In this document: piece by piece, positions 32,442 through 41,206 of the stretch
How positions within the stretch are numbered: the stretch's first letter is position 1
Layout of the letters: each line of letters starts with the position of its first letter
From: Alkalibacter mobilis
GTDB taxonomy: Bacteria > Bacillota > Clostridia > Eubacteriales > Alkalibacteraceae
Reading direction: 5' to 3'
Length of the DNA: 64,000 nucleotides
NCBI RefSeq assembly: GCF_015594845.1
Contig: NZ_JADNRK010000002.1
Location: 62,001 to 126,000 of the forward strand
The notes under the pieces: model-generated
What the model was told of the DNA's origin: nothing
The model's input: the letters and a program-made list of their open reading frames with translations, nothing else
The model's database searches: none
Made by a program: the position numbers and the translations under genes

Positions 32442-33479
32442 TTAAATTGTTTTTATTACCTTTGAGGTTTTTTCAATCGTTGTCTTCACATCTTCTGTGG
32501 TGATGTAGTAGTGCAGTACAAACCGCAATCTTGTAGGACTTATGGGACTAACTAAAATGCCTTCATGTTTCAGTCCTTCCTTAAGATCATTGACATTTAT
32601 GTTCTCATCCGTAATATCACACATAACTATGTTTGTCATAACTGTATCCATGTTTACATCCAGGCCGTTTATATCTTTAAGCCCTTTTGCAAGGGACAAG
32701 GCATTATCGTGGTCTTCTTGCAACCTATTGGTCATTTCCGTCAAAGCGACTATACCGGCTGCCGCCAGTACACCTCCCTGCCGAATTCCTCCCCCAAGCA
32801 TCTTTCTGACTCTTCTTGATCTTTCGATAAAATCCGCATCTCCTGCCAATAGAGATCCTACAGGTGCGCACAACCCTTTCGAAAGACAGAACATAACTGA
32901 ATCACTATGCATTGTCAATTCCGATACCTGTACCCCAAGATAAGTGGATGCATTGAAGATCCTTGCTCCGTCCAAGTGAACTTTTATATTTTGCGTTCTA
33001 GCGAATTCGTATATCTCTTCCATGTTTTCTTTGGATGAAACGGTACCACCGCATTTATTATGGGTATTTTCCATGCAAATAAGTGATGTGACTGGAAAAT
33101 GTATATCTTCAGCCCTTACGGCGTCCTTAATATCCTGTAACCTCATGGTTCCCATATCAGAAGTTATCTGCTTGCTTTGCACGCCACTTATGGCGCTTAT
33201 GCCCCCAACCTCATATGTGTGTATGTGACAATTTTCTTCAAGAATCACTTCATCGCCGTGATGAGTGTGCACTTTGACTGCTATCTGATTACCCATGGTA
33301 CCACTGGGAACAAAAAGAGCTTTTTCCTTGCCGGTCATTTGTGCTCCGAGTTCCTCCAATTTTTTGATCGTCGGATCTTCACGATAAACATCGTCCCCAA
33401 CTTCTGCTTCGTACATAGCTTTTCTCATGACCTCGGTCGGTTTCGTTATCGTATCACTTCGATAATCCATCACTTTCAT
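32442..33479 (-). CDS. ltaE: Low-specificity L-threonine aldolase
   Basis: 345 residues, a PLP enzyme that splits L-threonine or allo-threonine to glycine and acetaldehyde. The sequence begins DYRSDTITKPTEVMR, and has 'VGDDVYREDPTI' and 'HLDGARIFNA', with the PLP lysine in 'MFCLSKGLCAPVGS'. It overlaps the 3' end of the DNA methyltransferase gene by 26 bp and its ATG at 33479 follows AAGGGG. With glyA 2.2 kb away in a separate unit, the region offers two routes between glycine and other amino acids; the pairing may be chance. Confidence 0.94.
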   Translation of the reverse strand: MKVMDYRSDTITKPTEVMRKAMYEAEVGDDVYREDPTIKKLEELGAQMTGKEKALFVPSGTMGNQIAVKVHTHHGDEVILEENCHIHTYEVGGISAISGVQSKQITSDMGTMRLQDIKDAVRAEDIHFPVTSLICMENTHNKCGGTVSSKENMEEIYEFARTQNIKVHLDGARIFNASTYLGVQVSELTMHSDSVMFCLSKGLCAPVGSLLAGDADFIERSRRVRKMLGGGIRQGGVLAAAGIVALTEMTNRLQEDHDNALSLAKGLKDINGLDVNMDTVMTNIVMCDITDENINVNDLKEGLKHEGILVSPISPTRLRFVLHYYITTEDVKTTIEKTSKVIKTI

Positions 33480-35487
33480 AGTATTCCCCTTTTCTTTTAT
33501 GTTGATTCAAATAATTTTCTATGATTTTAATCTCTTCCATCGAAATATCGAAAATTTTGTAAACAAACTTATTCAGATCATCGATATGGGCATCTCTTTT
33601 AAATATATCAGTTTCATTTTGGATAATATCGTGAAGTTCTTCGAGCTTTAAAGCCACTCTATTTTCAAGACAGGGCAGTTTTAGTTTTCCGACAGTATTA
33701 GGATAATACTCGTAAAGCTCATTGCCCAACTTCTTCCCAAATGATTTGAAGTAAAATTCATAAAGATTTGAATTCAGCAAAGCAACTATGGTTTTATAGC
33801 CGTAATTCAACATCAAATTTTTTTTGATTGTAAAACCGTAAATGTCTGCACTGAAATACCTTTTTCCCACATCCAGTGCAAATCGGTTCTCTTTAGATTT
33901 ATAAGGAAACACTATCTTATTCTGATCAAAATTCGCGGGTTCACGTCCCCATTGGAGGTGAAACCATTTGCGTATGCCGGATTTGCATTCCCTTCTTTTG
34001 GATAACCTCTCTTTGTACGCTTCAAGTCGTTCTTCAAGTATGTCCCATCCGTTTATTTCATCTACAAGATCGGTATACAAAACATTTTTTGTACTGTGTT
34101 GTATGCTAAATTTAGTTATGTGACTGTTCTTTATCCATGGTTTTGCAATCTCGTCTGGAAATGATGGTGCGAGTCTCGAGTCAATTACAAAAGCATTGTC
34201 CAAACCGGTTATTACCCCTTGATAACTTTCCCAGACAGATTCGAGGTCGATCATGGATTTTTTGTGCATCTTATTGAAAATCCCTTCAAAATCTGGGTTG
34301 TTTATTTTCCATGAACCCATTTCATTTGGATCAAAAATCAGTTCACACTTTTCAAATCGATCAGCATCATTTAACTGGTTCAAACCCGGCAGTTTATCTC
34401 CCTTGCTTATTTTACCGGAAAGTCTGTATATAAGGGCCTTTGTTCGTTCATTCTCATAATCGGTCTTTGTCAAAAAAGTGATGGAAGGATCCACTTTGGC
34501 TCCCGGTATTATTCTGCAACCGTAATAGTCGATTATTTGATCTATCCTTGAATTTGCGGCAATATACCTGCGAATACCCCTGGCATTATGAGCTTCCATG
34601 AAGTATCGAGAAGTTACAAAGGTCAGTTTCCCACATGTTTGCAGGCTTTCCAAGGCTCTTTTCATAAAACAGTATGAGATGTCGCCCTTGTCGTAGAAAA
34701 CATCGGAATAAGGATCTTTGAGTCTCACGAAGTACTCTCTATCCAATTGTTTGTGACCTATGTAGGGTGGATTTCCCACAATGATATCAAATTTCAGGTC
34801 ATCATCGCTGTCATAAAATAAAAAATCCTGTTTTATGATATTTTTAGGTTTGTGAAACTTCTTATATTTCAAGCTTAAAACCAGTGAGCTAATTAAAATA
34901 CCTTTGATATCAGTGTCGAAACCGTACAAGACATCTTGAAGTATAGCTATGTGATATTTGTCTGTCCCCTTGCCATCTTTGCAGATTTGATCCATGTATT
35001 TGTCATACATTTTAGAGAGAAAAAAACCTGAACCACATGCAGGATCCAGTATTTTATTACCGATCAAAGAATTTGATGCGTGATAATCCCCGATCAGGTC
35101 TACAATTTTTTCCGGGGTATAATACATGCCCTTTTTCTTTTTATCGGAAATTTTCGAAAAGTATTCATAAACCATTCCTAAAAAAATGGAATCGATGTTT
35201 TTTAATGACATGCCATTTATAATGTATTCTTTAACAAGACTCCTATCCTGCGATGACAAATGATGATCAGGCTCCGAATAGATCGATATTTCTCCCGGTG
35301 CCCATAACCCGAGTATGTTGTCAAACTTGAAAGAATCGAATATTCTATCGTCAATTTTGGCAGTTATGTAGTTTTTGTCCCTGAGAAGTTTTAAAAAAAC
35401 TGCCTTTACCATTAGCATTTGATCTTCAGGGGAGTTGAGAGCTTTGTGATATTTTTTCAATTCTTTTAAATATGTCGTGTGATTCAA
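33454..35487 (-). CDS. Orphan N6-adenine DNA methyltransferase (Eco57I/TaqI type, CamA-like)
   Basis: 677 residues from the TTG at 35487, seven bases after GAGG. The ATG at 35514 has no ribosome site and lies a few bases from the predicted -10 box. Motif I DPACGSG (about 148-154) binds SAM; NPPY (239-242) is the catalytic motif of adenine-N6 methylases; 'KGMYYTPEKIVDLIGDY' precedes motif I as in the N6_Mtase/Eco57I family. The C-terminal half (about 380-640) looks like a TaqI-type target recognition domain ('YQGVITGLDNAFVID'). The N-terminal about 120 residues show no PD-(D/E)xK nuclease motif, and no restriction enzyme gene is nearby. The orphan state recalls CamA of Clostridioides difficile, which methylates CAAAAA, but the target here is unknown. 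It leads the operon to ltaE-rarA and beyond. Confidence 0.88.
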   Translation of the reverse strand: MNHTTYLKELKKYHKALNSPEDQMLMVKAVFLKLLRDKNYITAKIDDRIFDSFKFDNILGLWAPGEISIYSEPDHHLSSQDRSLVKEYIINGMSLKNIDSIFLGMVYEYFSKISDKKKKGMYYTPEKIVDLIGDYHASNSLIGNKILDPACGSGFFLSKMYDKYMDQICKDGKGTDKYHIAILQDVLYGFDTDIKGILISSLVLSLKYKKFHKPKNIIKQDFLFYDSDDDLKFDIIVGNPPYIGHKQLDREYFVRLKDPYSDVFYDKGDISYCFMKRALESLQTCGKLTFVTSRYFMEAHNARGIRRYIAANSRIDQIIDYYGCRIIPGAKVDPSITFLTKTDYENERTKALIYRLSGKISKGDKLPGLNQLNDADRFEKCELIFDPNEMGSWKINNPDFEGIFNKMHKKSMIDLESVWESYQGVITGLDNAFVIDSRLAPSFPDEIAKPWIKNSHITKFSIQHSTKNVLYTDLVDEINGWDILEERLEAYKERLSKRRECKSGIRKWFHLQWGREPANFDQNKIVFPYKSKENRFALDVGKRYFSADIYGFTIKKNLMLNYGYKTIVALLNSNLYEFYFKSFGKKLGNELYEYYPNTVGKLKLPCLENRVALKLEELHDIIQNETDIFKRDAHIDDLNKFVYKIFDISMEEIKIIENYLNQHKRKGEYYESDGLSK

Positions 35488-35525
35488 ATCTTCACCTCGA
35501 TTAAGTTCTGACATATTATTATATC

Positions 35526-35553
35526 ATTATATCAAATTCAATAAAAGAACCAA
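35526..35553 (-). promoter_or_regulatory. Probable promoter of the methyltransferase operon
   Basis: TTGGTT (35548-35553), 16-bp spacer, perfect TATAAT (35526-35531) on the minus strand; a second TATAAT at 35518-35523 may shift the start. The predicted transcript begins near 35519, which supports the TTG start at 35487 over the ATG at 35514. Confidence 0.5.
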
Positions 35554-35599
35554 CCTGGCTTTTAAACGCAAAGGGTTTATTTACGGTTCATAAAATCTC

Positions 35600-35670
35600 T
35601 CATCTGGAGGTTTGTCCTAAGGATCTGCTCAGTTACTCAGATCCTCCGCTTCAGTTAAATATGACGGCAC
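35600..35670. repeat. Possible degenerate copy of the inverted-repeat element
   Basis: The 210-bp gap between the methyltransferase promoter and glyA contains a hairpin GGATCTG/CAGATCC (35621-35627 and 35639-35645) followed by CAGATCCTCCGCTTCAGTTA and ATGACGG, which resembles the AGATCCTTCGC...GGATGACG arm of the 80-bp repeat. Similarity is partial. No other gene or signal was seen in the gap except the glyA terminator. Confidence 0.4.
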
Positions 35671-35693
35671 GGAACCGGTCCGCAAAATAAAAA

Positions 35694-35719
35694 CCCGGAA
35701 TGAACCTGATCATCCCGGG
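35694..35719 (-). terminator. Rho-independent terminator after glyA
   Basis: The minus strand pairs CCCGGGATGA with TCATTCCGGG around a six-base loop, followed by TTTTTATTTTG. It lies seven bases after the glyA stop. Confidence 0.9.
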
Positions 35720-35725
35720 CAAACA

Positions 35726-36958
35726 TCAATCTCTATATGCTGGATACTGAGTACAAAGGCCTGCAACCTGTTTTCTTGCCGACTCTGCATCCTTGTTTAT
35801 TAAACAATCGTAAATTGCCTGAGCAATAGTTTCCATATGCTCTTCCTTCATTCCTCTTGCTGTAACCACAGGAGTTCCGATCCTGATGCCACTGGTTACA
35901 AAAGGGCTTTCCGGATCAAATGGTATCGCATTCTTATTTACAGTTATATTTACTTCATCCAAAGCCTTTTCTGCAAATTTCCCTGTCAATCCGAAATTTC
36001 TCAAGTCCAAAAGCATCAAATGATTATCCGTTCCATTGGATAAAAGTTTGAAACCTTTATCCATCAAAGCCTTGCCAAGCGCTTTTGCATTTAAAGCGAC
36101 CTGTTTTTGGTACTCTGTAAATTCTGGACTTAAAGCCTCTTTCAATGCTACTGCTTTTGCTGCAATTATATGCATTAGGGGCCCACCCTGGCTTCCTGGG
36201 AATATGGCTTTGTCGATAGCCTTTCCAAGCTCTTTCCTGCAAAGGATGGCACCACCTCGTGGTCCTCTCAAAGTTTTGTGTGTGGTTGTAGTAACTATAT
36301 CAGCGTGAGGTATCGGACTTGGATGTACACCTGCTGCAACTAACCCGGCAATATGCGCCATATCAACCATAAAAAGCGCTCCAACGTCTTTTGCTATTTT
36401 TGAAATTCTTTCAAAGTCGATAGTTCTAGGATAAGCGCTTGCACCTGCAACTATCAATTTAGGATTATTTTCCTTCGCCAATTTTTCCAATTGATCATAG
36501 TCCAGCAATTCTGTGTCCTTATTGATCCCGTATGAAATAAAATTGTAGTATTTTCCGGACATGCTGACAGGACTACCGTGACTCAAATGTCCTCCATGTG
36601 CCAGATCCATGCCTAGCACCGTATCTCCCGGTTCCAGAAAAGCAAAGTAAACAGCCATGTTGGCTTGTACCCCCGAATGTGGTTGAACATTTGAATACTC
36701 GGCGCCGAAGAGTTTTTCAATTCGCTCTTTGGCTATTGTTTCCACCACGTCTACATGTTCACATCCTCCGTAGTATCTCTTCCCTGGATATCCTTCCGCA
36801 TATTTATTCGTAAGGTGGCTACCCATGACTTCGATTACCTCTTTGCTTACCAAATTTTCGGAAGCTATAAGTTCAAGGTTGTTTTCTTGTCTTTGAAGCT
36901 CTTTTTCCATTGCATTATAAATTTCCGGATCGTAATCCTTGATTATTGAAAAACTCAA
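35726..36958 (-). CDS. glyA: Serine hydroxymethyltransferase
   Basis: 410 residues, PLP enzyme interconverting serine plus tetrahydrofolate with glycine plus methylene-tetrahydrofolate, the main one-carbon source. Typical motifs: '[16 protein letters not shown]' near the start, '[15 protein letters not shown]', '[11 protein letters not shown]' and the PLP lysine in '[15 protein letters not shown]' (near residue 227). The ATG at 36958 follows GAGGAG. It lies 22 bp downstream of a 62-residue membrane protein gene and ends in a strong terminator. No ZTP, glycine or SAM riboswitch was recognised upstream. Confidence 0.97.
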   Translation of the reverse strand: MSFSIIKDYDPEIYNAMEKELQRQENNLELIASENLVSKEVIEVMGSHLTNKYAEGYPGKRYYGGCEHVDVVETIAKERIEKLFGAEYSNVQPHSGVQANMAVYFAFLEPGDTVLGMDLAHGGHLSHGSPVSMSGKYYNFISYGINKDTELLDYDQLEKLAKENNPKLIVAGASAYPRTIDFERISKIAKDVGALFMVDMAHIAGLVAAGVHPSPIPHADIVTTTTHKTLRGPRGGAILCRKELGKAIDKAIFPGSQGGPLMHIIAAKAVALKEALSPEFTEYQKQVALNAKALGKALMDKGFKLLSNGTDNHLMLLDLRNFGLTGKFAEKALDEVNITVNKNAIPFDPESPFVTSGIRIGTPVVTARGMKEEHMETIAQAIYDCLINKDAESARKQVAGLCTQYPAYRD

Positions 36959-36980
36959 ATTAACTCCTCCTCGTCTATGA

Positions 36981-37169
36981 TTATTGATCAGACTTTTTTT
37001 CTGCTATCTTTTGTAAACTCAGGGCTATGCTTCTGACGTAAGTATCGAACTTGTCAACGCGTTCTTTTAGATACAGCAGAAAAAAAACTCCCGATATCAA
37101 CAAGATAAAAGTCATAACAGGATTAAGCAGTGTGGTTATACCCGATAATCTGGTAATAAAGCTGTCCAT
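36981..37169 (-). CDS. Small single-pass membrane protein, function unknown
   Basis: 62 residues. A very good ribosome site (GGGAGGTG) precedes the ATG at 37169, which makes this a real gene despite its size. One membrane helix covers about residues 15-35 ([20 protein letters not shown]), followed by an amphipathic, charged segment '[25 protein letters not shown]'. Its layout resembles small holin-like or scaffold peptides such as the BhlA type, but the match is not strong enough to name it. It is followed after 22 bp by glyA, so the two are probably co-transcribed. Confidence 0.65.
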   Translation of the reverse strand: MDSFITRLSGITTLLNPVMTFILLISGVFFLLYLKERVDKFDTYVRSIALSLQKIAEKKSDQ

Positions 37170-37207
37170 ACGGCACCTCCCTTAAAATCTTAGTGTATTA
37201 TCTCATA

Positions 37208-37219
37208 TTTAGCGCTAAA
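37208..37219. promoter_or_regulatory. Perfect 12-bp palindrome upstream of the small membrane protein/glyA genes
   Basis: TTTAGCGCTAAA is self-complementary and lies about 40 bp upstream of the ATG at 37169, just before GATAAT on the minus strand, a possible -10 box. It could be an operator, but a palindrome this short may be chance. Confidence 0.3.
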
Positions 37220-37271
37220 AATGAAGAGCAATCTGAACGTTTTTTATTTTTTTTTATCTAATGTACGTATT

Positions 37272-38024
37272 TTACGGACATATCAAATCTTTCACAACTT
37301 CTCCGGCAATGATCAAACCTGCTACTGAAGGGACAAATGAGATACTTCCCGGTGTTTGTTTTTTTGGTCTTATTACCGATTGAACTTTGTCCGTCTCGTG
37401 GTGCGAATACTTGCATTCAACCATCTCTTCCAGTGGTTTTAAAGGAACTTCCTTTGAGTAAACTACTTTTAAATCTTTTATGCCTCTGTTTTTCAGTTCT
37501 CTTCTCATAACCTTAGCCAATGGACACACCGACGTTTTATAAATATCGGCAACTTCGAATTTTGTGGGATCCAATTTGTTTCCAGCTCCCATGGAACTTA
37601 TGATGGGGATATCCAATTTTTTGGATGTTTCCACCAGGCTTATTTTACCTGAAACAGTATCTATTGCATCGATTACGTAGTCCCAGGGTTCATTTAAAAT
37701 CTCGTTTGCATTTTCTGATGTATAAAACTTTTGAATTATTTTTATATGAGCGCGAGGGTTTATTTCAAGCATTCGATCCCGCATTACTTCAACCTTTGCT
37801 TTACCGATCGTCTTAGTGGTCGCATGGATCTGTCTGTTGATGTTTGTATCGCAAACGTAATCCGCATCTACAAGCAAAAAGTTTTCTATTCCTGCTCTGA
37901 TCAGGCCCTCTGCTGTAAAACTGCCCACTCCCCCTATTCCAAAAATTGCGATTTTAGAATTTCTCAGTTTTTCAAGGGCTTCCTCACCGATCAGCATTTG
38001 AGTTCTATTGAATTCATTAAACAT
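37272..38024 (-). CDS. tcdA: tRNA threonylcarbamoyladenosine dehydratase (TcdA/CsdL, ThiF/E1-like)
   Basis: 250 residues. The E1-like nucleotide-binding motif 'AIFGIGGVGSFTAEGLIRAG' is near residues 29-48, with 'LVDADYVCDTNINRQIHA' (Arg and Asn of the adenylation site) and 'YVIDAIDTVSGK'. TcdA activates t6A at tRNA position 37 and cyclises it to ct6A using ATP. The ATG at 38024 is nine bases after the ribF stop, so it is the last gene of the rimP-infB-truB-ribF operon. No clear terminator follows, and transcripts may continue into the small membrane protein and glyA. Confidence 0.93.
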   Translation of the reverse strand: MFNEFNRTQMLIGEEALEKLRNSKIAIFGIGGVGSFTAEGLIRAGIENFLLVDADYVCDTNINRQIHATTKTIGKAKVEVMRDRMLEINPRAHIKIIQKFYTSENANEILNEPWDYVIDAIDTVSGKISLVETSKKLDIPIISSMGAGNKLDPTKFEVADIYKTSVCPLAKVMRRELKNRGIKDLKVVYSKEVPLKPLEEMVECKYSHHETDKVQSVIRPKKQTPGSISFVPSVAGLIIAGEVVKDLICP

Positions 38025-38033
38025 GGCTTCTCC

Positions 38034-38972
38034 TTATTGCTTTTTTACTTTTAAAACATATTTTTCATAGGTATTTGATATATCCGTCTTAATCTGGTCG
38101 ATAAGTTCATCAAGAGTATCAAATTTTTTCTCTTTTCGAATTTTTTTGTTGAAAATCAGTTCAACCGTTTCACCGTAGATATCTGTTCCAAAGTTGTAAA
38201 TGTAGGTTTCTATGCTGAATGGATGATTTTCAAATGTAGGATTATACCCAACATTTGTCAATCCATGGTATTTCTCACCATCTACGATAATGGTGGTATA
38301 ATATACTCCGGCATCAGGCAAAATATGATTTTCTGCGATTTTTATATTTGCTGTAGGTATATCAAACTGTCTTCCCAAACCTTTTCCACGTATTACCTTT
38401 CCGAAAACGGAAAATTTACGCCCCAGATATTTTTCTATCTGGTCGACTTTTCCATTGACGATAAGATTTCTGATAAGCGTGGAACTCACAATTTGCCCGT
38501 CCTTGATCGTAACTGGTTTGACAACGCTTACGCAATAATCGTACTTATTTTTCAAATGCTCCAAAATCTCAGGATTTCCTGACCCTTTTTTGCCGAAATT
38601 ATAGTTGAAACCAACCACGATACCTTTTGCATTTAGTTTTTCATGGAGAATCTTTTCTATAAATTCTTCAGGTTCCATTCCCATGATTTCTTCCGTAAAA
38701 TCGATAAAAACCAGCATATCGATATCAAATTGCTCCAATATCCGGATTTTTTCTTCATTTGAGGTTATCAATTTAGGGGCATATTTTGGAAAGACTCTGG
38801 TCAAGGGATGTTGTTTAAAGGTCACTACACAACTTTTCAAATTCTTTTCCTTTGATATTTTGAGCATTCCATCGATCAATGCCTTATGTCCGAGGTGTAC
38901 TCCATCGAAAAATCCTAAGGCTACAGCTGTAGGCTCCTGCTCCTCCAAATATTTCCAATCATATATCTCCAT
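38034..38972 (-). CDS. ribF: Bifunctional riboflavin kinase/FAD synthetase
   Basis: 312 residues from the ATG at 38972, eight bases after GAGGAG; the ATG at 38978 is too close to that site. The N-terminal nucleotidyltransferase domain has 'ALGFFDGVHLGHKALID' and 'GFNYNFGKKGSGN', and the C-terminal flavokinase domain has 'GKVIRGKGLGRQFDIPTANI'. It converts riboflavin to FMN and FAD in the cytoplasm. It follows truB closely (start two bases from its stop), the common Firmicute order rbfA-nrnA-truB-ribF. Confidence 0.96.
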   Translation of the reverse strand: MEIYDWKYLEEQEPTAVALGFFDGVHLGHKALIDGMLKISKEKNLKSCVVTFKQHPLTRVFPKYAPKLITSNEEKIRILEQFDIDMLVFIDFTEEIMGMEPEEFIEKILHEKLNAKGIVVGFNYNFGKKGSGNPEILEHLKNKYDYCVSVVKPVTIKDGQIVSSTLIRNLIVNGKVDQIEKYLGRKFSVFGKVIRGKGLGRQFDIPTANIKIAENHILPDAGVYYTTIIVDGEKYHGLTNVGYNPTFENHPFSIETYIYNFGTDIYGETVELIFNKKIRKEKKFDTLDELIDQIKTDISNTYEKYVLKVKKQ

Positions 38973-38974
38973 TG

Positions 38975-39880
38975 TCATATCTCCTCATTGAATATGCATT
39001 TTGGTTTGATTTTTTTCTGTCCGTCTTCCGTAAACACTTCTCCCATACCATAAAAACGACTTTCACAGTAAAGTCTCACTAATTCTCCATCTTTAAGTCC
39101 TGATACGGACGTTTTTAAATTTCTGCCATACAACACATTTCCATTTTTCAAATATTTTTCAGAATGCTCGTGTATATCAATCCGCTCAAAATTCATTACG
39201 GGAAAATCCATGGGTATTATTTTAACAGATATTTCGTGTATATCCATGTTTTTAAAATCTTCCAATGCAATGGATTCTTCCAGTTGAAAATATCCGCTTT
39301 TCGTTCTGATCAAGGAGATCATATGCGCTCCACAATCGAGTTTTTCACCTATATCGCTTATCAATGAACGTATGTAAGTTCCCTTGCTACAATTGACCAA
39401 AATCTTTACCAAAGGCAACCTTATTCCCATAACATCTATTTTATTGATCGTAACTTTTCTAGGCTCTATATCCACATGTTTGCCTTCCCTGGCATATTCA
39501 TAAAGCTTTTTACCTTTAACTTTCAATGCCGAATAAACGGGAGGTTTTTGAATAATTTCACCTGAAAAGGATTTTACCACCGCATTTATTTCGCTTTCTG
39601 TTGAATTGACTTCTTTTACGTATTGAATATTTCCGGATGCGTCGAAGGTATCTGTAGCTTCTCCGAGTTTTAACTCAGCAATGTATTCCTTGTCTTTTTC
39701 AAGCATGTAAGAGGAAAGCCTGGTGGCCTGCCCGATGCAAATTGGCAGAACGCCTTCAGCCATGGGGTCCAGAGTACCTGTGTGTCCCACTCTTTTAGTA
39801 TTCAATTTTCTTCTAACAGCACTAACCACATCGTGGGAAGTAATACCCGGTGGCTTGTATATATTTAAAATTCCGTTCAT
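38975..39880 (-). CDS. truB: tRNA pseudouridine 55 synthase
   Basis: 301 residues from the ATG at 39880, six bases after GAGG; the earlier in-frame ATG at 39892 contains that site. TruB converts U55 in the T-loop of tRNAs. The start 'GILNIYKPPGITSHDVV' and the catalytic Asp motif 'GHTGTLDPMAEGVLP' are clear, and the C-terminal PUA-like region is present. Its start lies eight bases from the nrnA stop and its 3' end is two bases before ribF. Confidence 0.96.
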   Translation of the reverse strand: MNGILNIYKPPGITSHDVVSAVRRKLNTKRVGHTGTLDPMAEGVLPICIGQATRLSSYMLEKDKEYIAELKLGEATDTFDASGNIQYVKEVNSTESEINAVVKSFSGEIIQKPPVYSALKVKGKKLYEYAREGKHVDIEPRKVTINKIDVMGIRLPLVKILVNCSKGTYIRSLISDIGEKLDCGAHMISLIRTKSGYFQLEESIALEDFKNMDIHEISVKIIPMDFPVMNFERIDIHEHSEKYLKNGNVLYGRNLKTSVSGLKDGELVRLYCESRFYGMGEVFTEDGQKKIKPKCIFNEEI

Positions 39881-39888
39881 ATCATACC

Positions 39889-40827
39889 TCATAATGTCAA
39901 TTGGTTTTCCAGTCTGTTTAATAAATCATCAAACTTGATATCTCTTACGGTACAACCTGCAGCCTTGCTGTGGCCACCGCCATTAAAGTGTATTGCTACC
40001 TTGCTTACGTCAAAATCTGTATTGCTTCTTAATGAAATTTTAAAGGTATCAGGAGAAGTCTCTTTTACAAGCACTGCTACTTCTACTCCTATGATATCCC
40101 TGGCATAGTTTATTATTCCCTCCATGTCGGTATCATCGGAAAATTTCTTCAAATCTTCCAAAGTCAAATGTATCAACGCTACTTTGTCGTTTTTGATAAG
40201 ACTTATTTTCCCTAGGGCATGTCCAATTATTTGAACTTTTTCAAAAGAGATCTCATCAAACAATTTTCTGTTTATTTCCCAATATTTATTGGAATACTTA
40301 TACAATTTGCCTGCAATTTCGTGAGTTCTGTAAGTTACGTTGCTATATTTGAAATTTCCCGTATCGGAAACAATAGCCGTGTAGATGGCCAAAGCCATTT
40401 CTTCATCAAATTCTATGTCCATCTCTTCTATCAATGCAAATATGATTTCTCCGGTAGCGCTTGCATTTACATCCAAATAATTTAAATCGCCATAACCGTT
40501 ATTGCTGACATGGTGATCCATATTGATTTTGATTTTACATTTTTCCAAAAGTTTCGCATCGTATAAATGGTCTTGATCTGAGGAATCTAAAAAAAAGCCC
40601 ACAGGAAATTTCTTATCCATATATGAGCCATTCACTTCGTTAAGTTCATTTAAAAAGGAAAACTTTCCGCCACCTGGTTTTTCAAAGGCATAAAATACTT
40701 CTTTTCCGATTTTTTTCAAAGCAAGCCCCAAGGCGATGCTTGATCCCAAAGCATCGCCGTCCGGTGACTTGTGTGTACTTATCAAAAAAGATCGGTTGTT
40801 GTTTACAGTTTGGATTATCTTATTCAT
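39889..40827 (-). CDS. nrnA: Bifunctional oligoribonuclease/PAP phosphatase NrnA (DHH family)
   Basis: 312 residues from the ATG at 40827 (AAGG eight bases upstream); alternative starts are ATG 40833 and GTG 40842, and the choice is uncertain. DHH/DHHA1 phosphoesterase motifs are seen: 'STHKSPDGDALGSS', 'NMDHHVSNNGYGD', 'AIVSDTGNFKYSN' and the C-terminal 'HFNGGGHSKAAG'. NrnA degrades short RNA remnants and pApA, and dephosphorylates 3'-phosphoadenosine 5'-phosphate. It overlaps the end of rbfA by eight bases and belongs to the infB operon. Confidence 0.94.
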   Translation of the reverse strand: MNKIIQTVNNNRSFLISTHKSPDGDALGSSIALGLALKKIGKEVFYAFEKPGGGKFSFLNELNEVNGSYMDKKFPVGFFLDSSDQDHLYDAKLLEKCKIKINMDHHVSNNGYGDLNYLDVNASATGEIIFALIEEMDIEFDEEMALAIYTAIVSDTGNFKYSNVTYRTHEIAGKLYKYSNKYWEINRKLFDEISFEKVQIIGHALGKISLIKNDKVALIHLTLEDLKKFSDDTDMEGIINYARDIIGVEVAVLVKETSPDTFKISLRSNTDFDVSKVAIHFNGGGHSKAAGCTVRDIKFDDLLNRLENQLTL

Positions 40828-41191
40828 CCCCATGACCTTCACCCTCTTTTTTCTTGATATCCCTAAGAATTTCGTCTATATGAGCTCCGTATTCCATAGA
40901 ATCATCAAGCAAAAAAATCAATTCGGGAGTATAGTGGGTCTTGAGTACCTTGCCGACACTTTTTCTTAAAAATCCTGAGGCTTTCGTCAGAATTTCAATT
41001 GCTTGGTTCTTTTTTTCATCACTGTCGTATACGCTTATGTACACTTTTGCATATCTGAGATCTCCGGTAGTATCGACTTTCATAATGCTTAACAGATCTG
41101 TCAATCGGGGGTCTTTGATATTCATTCTGATTTGTTGACTTAGTTCTTTCTTTATTGTTTCATTGATTTTATGTATCCTGTTTTTAGACAT
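40820..41191 (-). CDS. rbfA: 30S ribosome-binding factor A
   Basis: 123 residues, KH-like fold, with 'INETIKKELSQQIRMNIKDPRL' near the start and 'ASGFLRKSVGKVLKTHYTPELIFLLDDS' in the core, the usual RbfA signature. It assists late 30S maturation around the 5' end of 16S rRNA. A short acidic/basic tail (KKKEGEGHGDE) ends the protein. It lies 15 bp after infB, in the conserved infB-rbfA order. Confidence 0.96.
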   Translation of the reverse strand: MSKNRIHKINETIKKELSQQIRMNIKDPRLTDLLSIMKVDTTGDLRYAKVYISVYDSDEKKNQAIEILTKASGFLRKSVGKVLKTHYTPELIFLLDDSMEYGAHIDEILRDIKKKEGEGHGDE

Positions 41192-41206
41192 TGTATCACC
41201 CGCAAT

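Noticed and set aside
33454-35514. Complete restriction-modification system
   Set aside because: No nuclease motif in the protein and no restriction gene on either side; neighbours are ltaE and glyA.
37170-37271. Terminator after tcdA based on long A/T runs
   Set aside because: The run is poly-A on the transcribed strand sense and has no stable stem before it.
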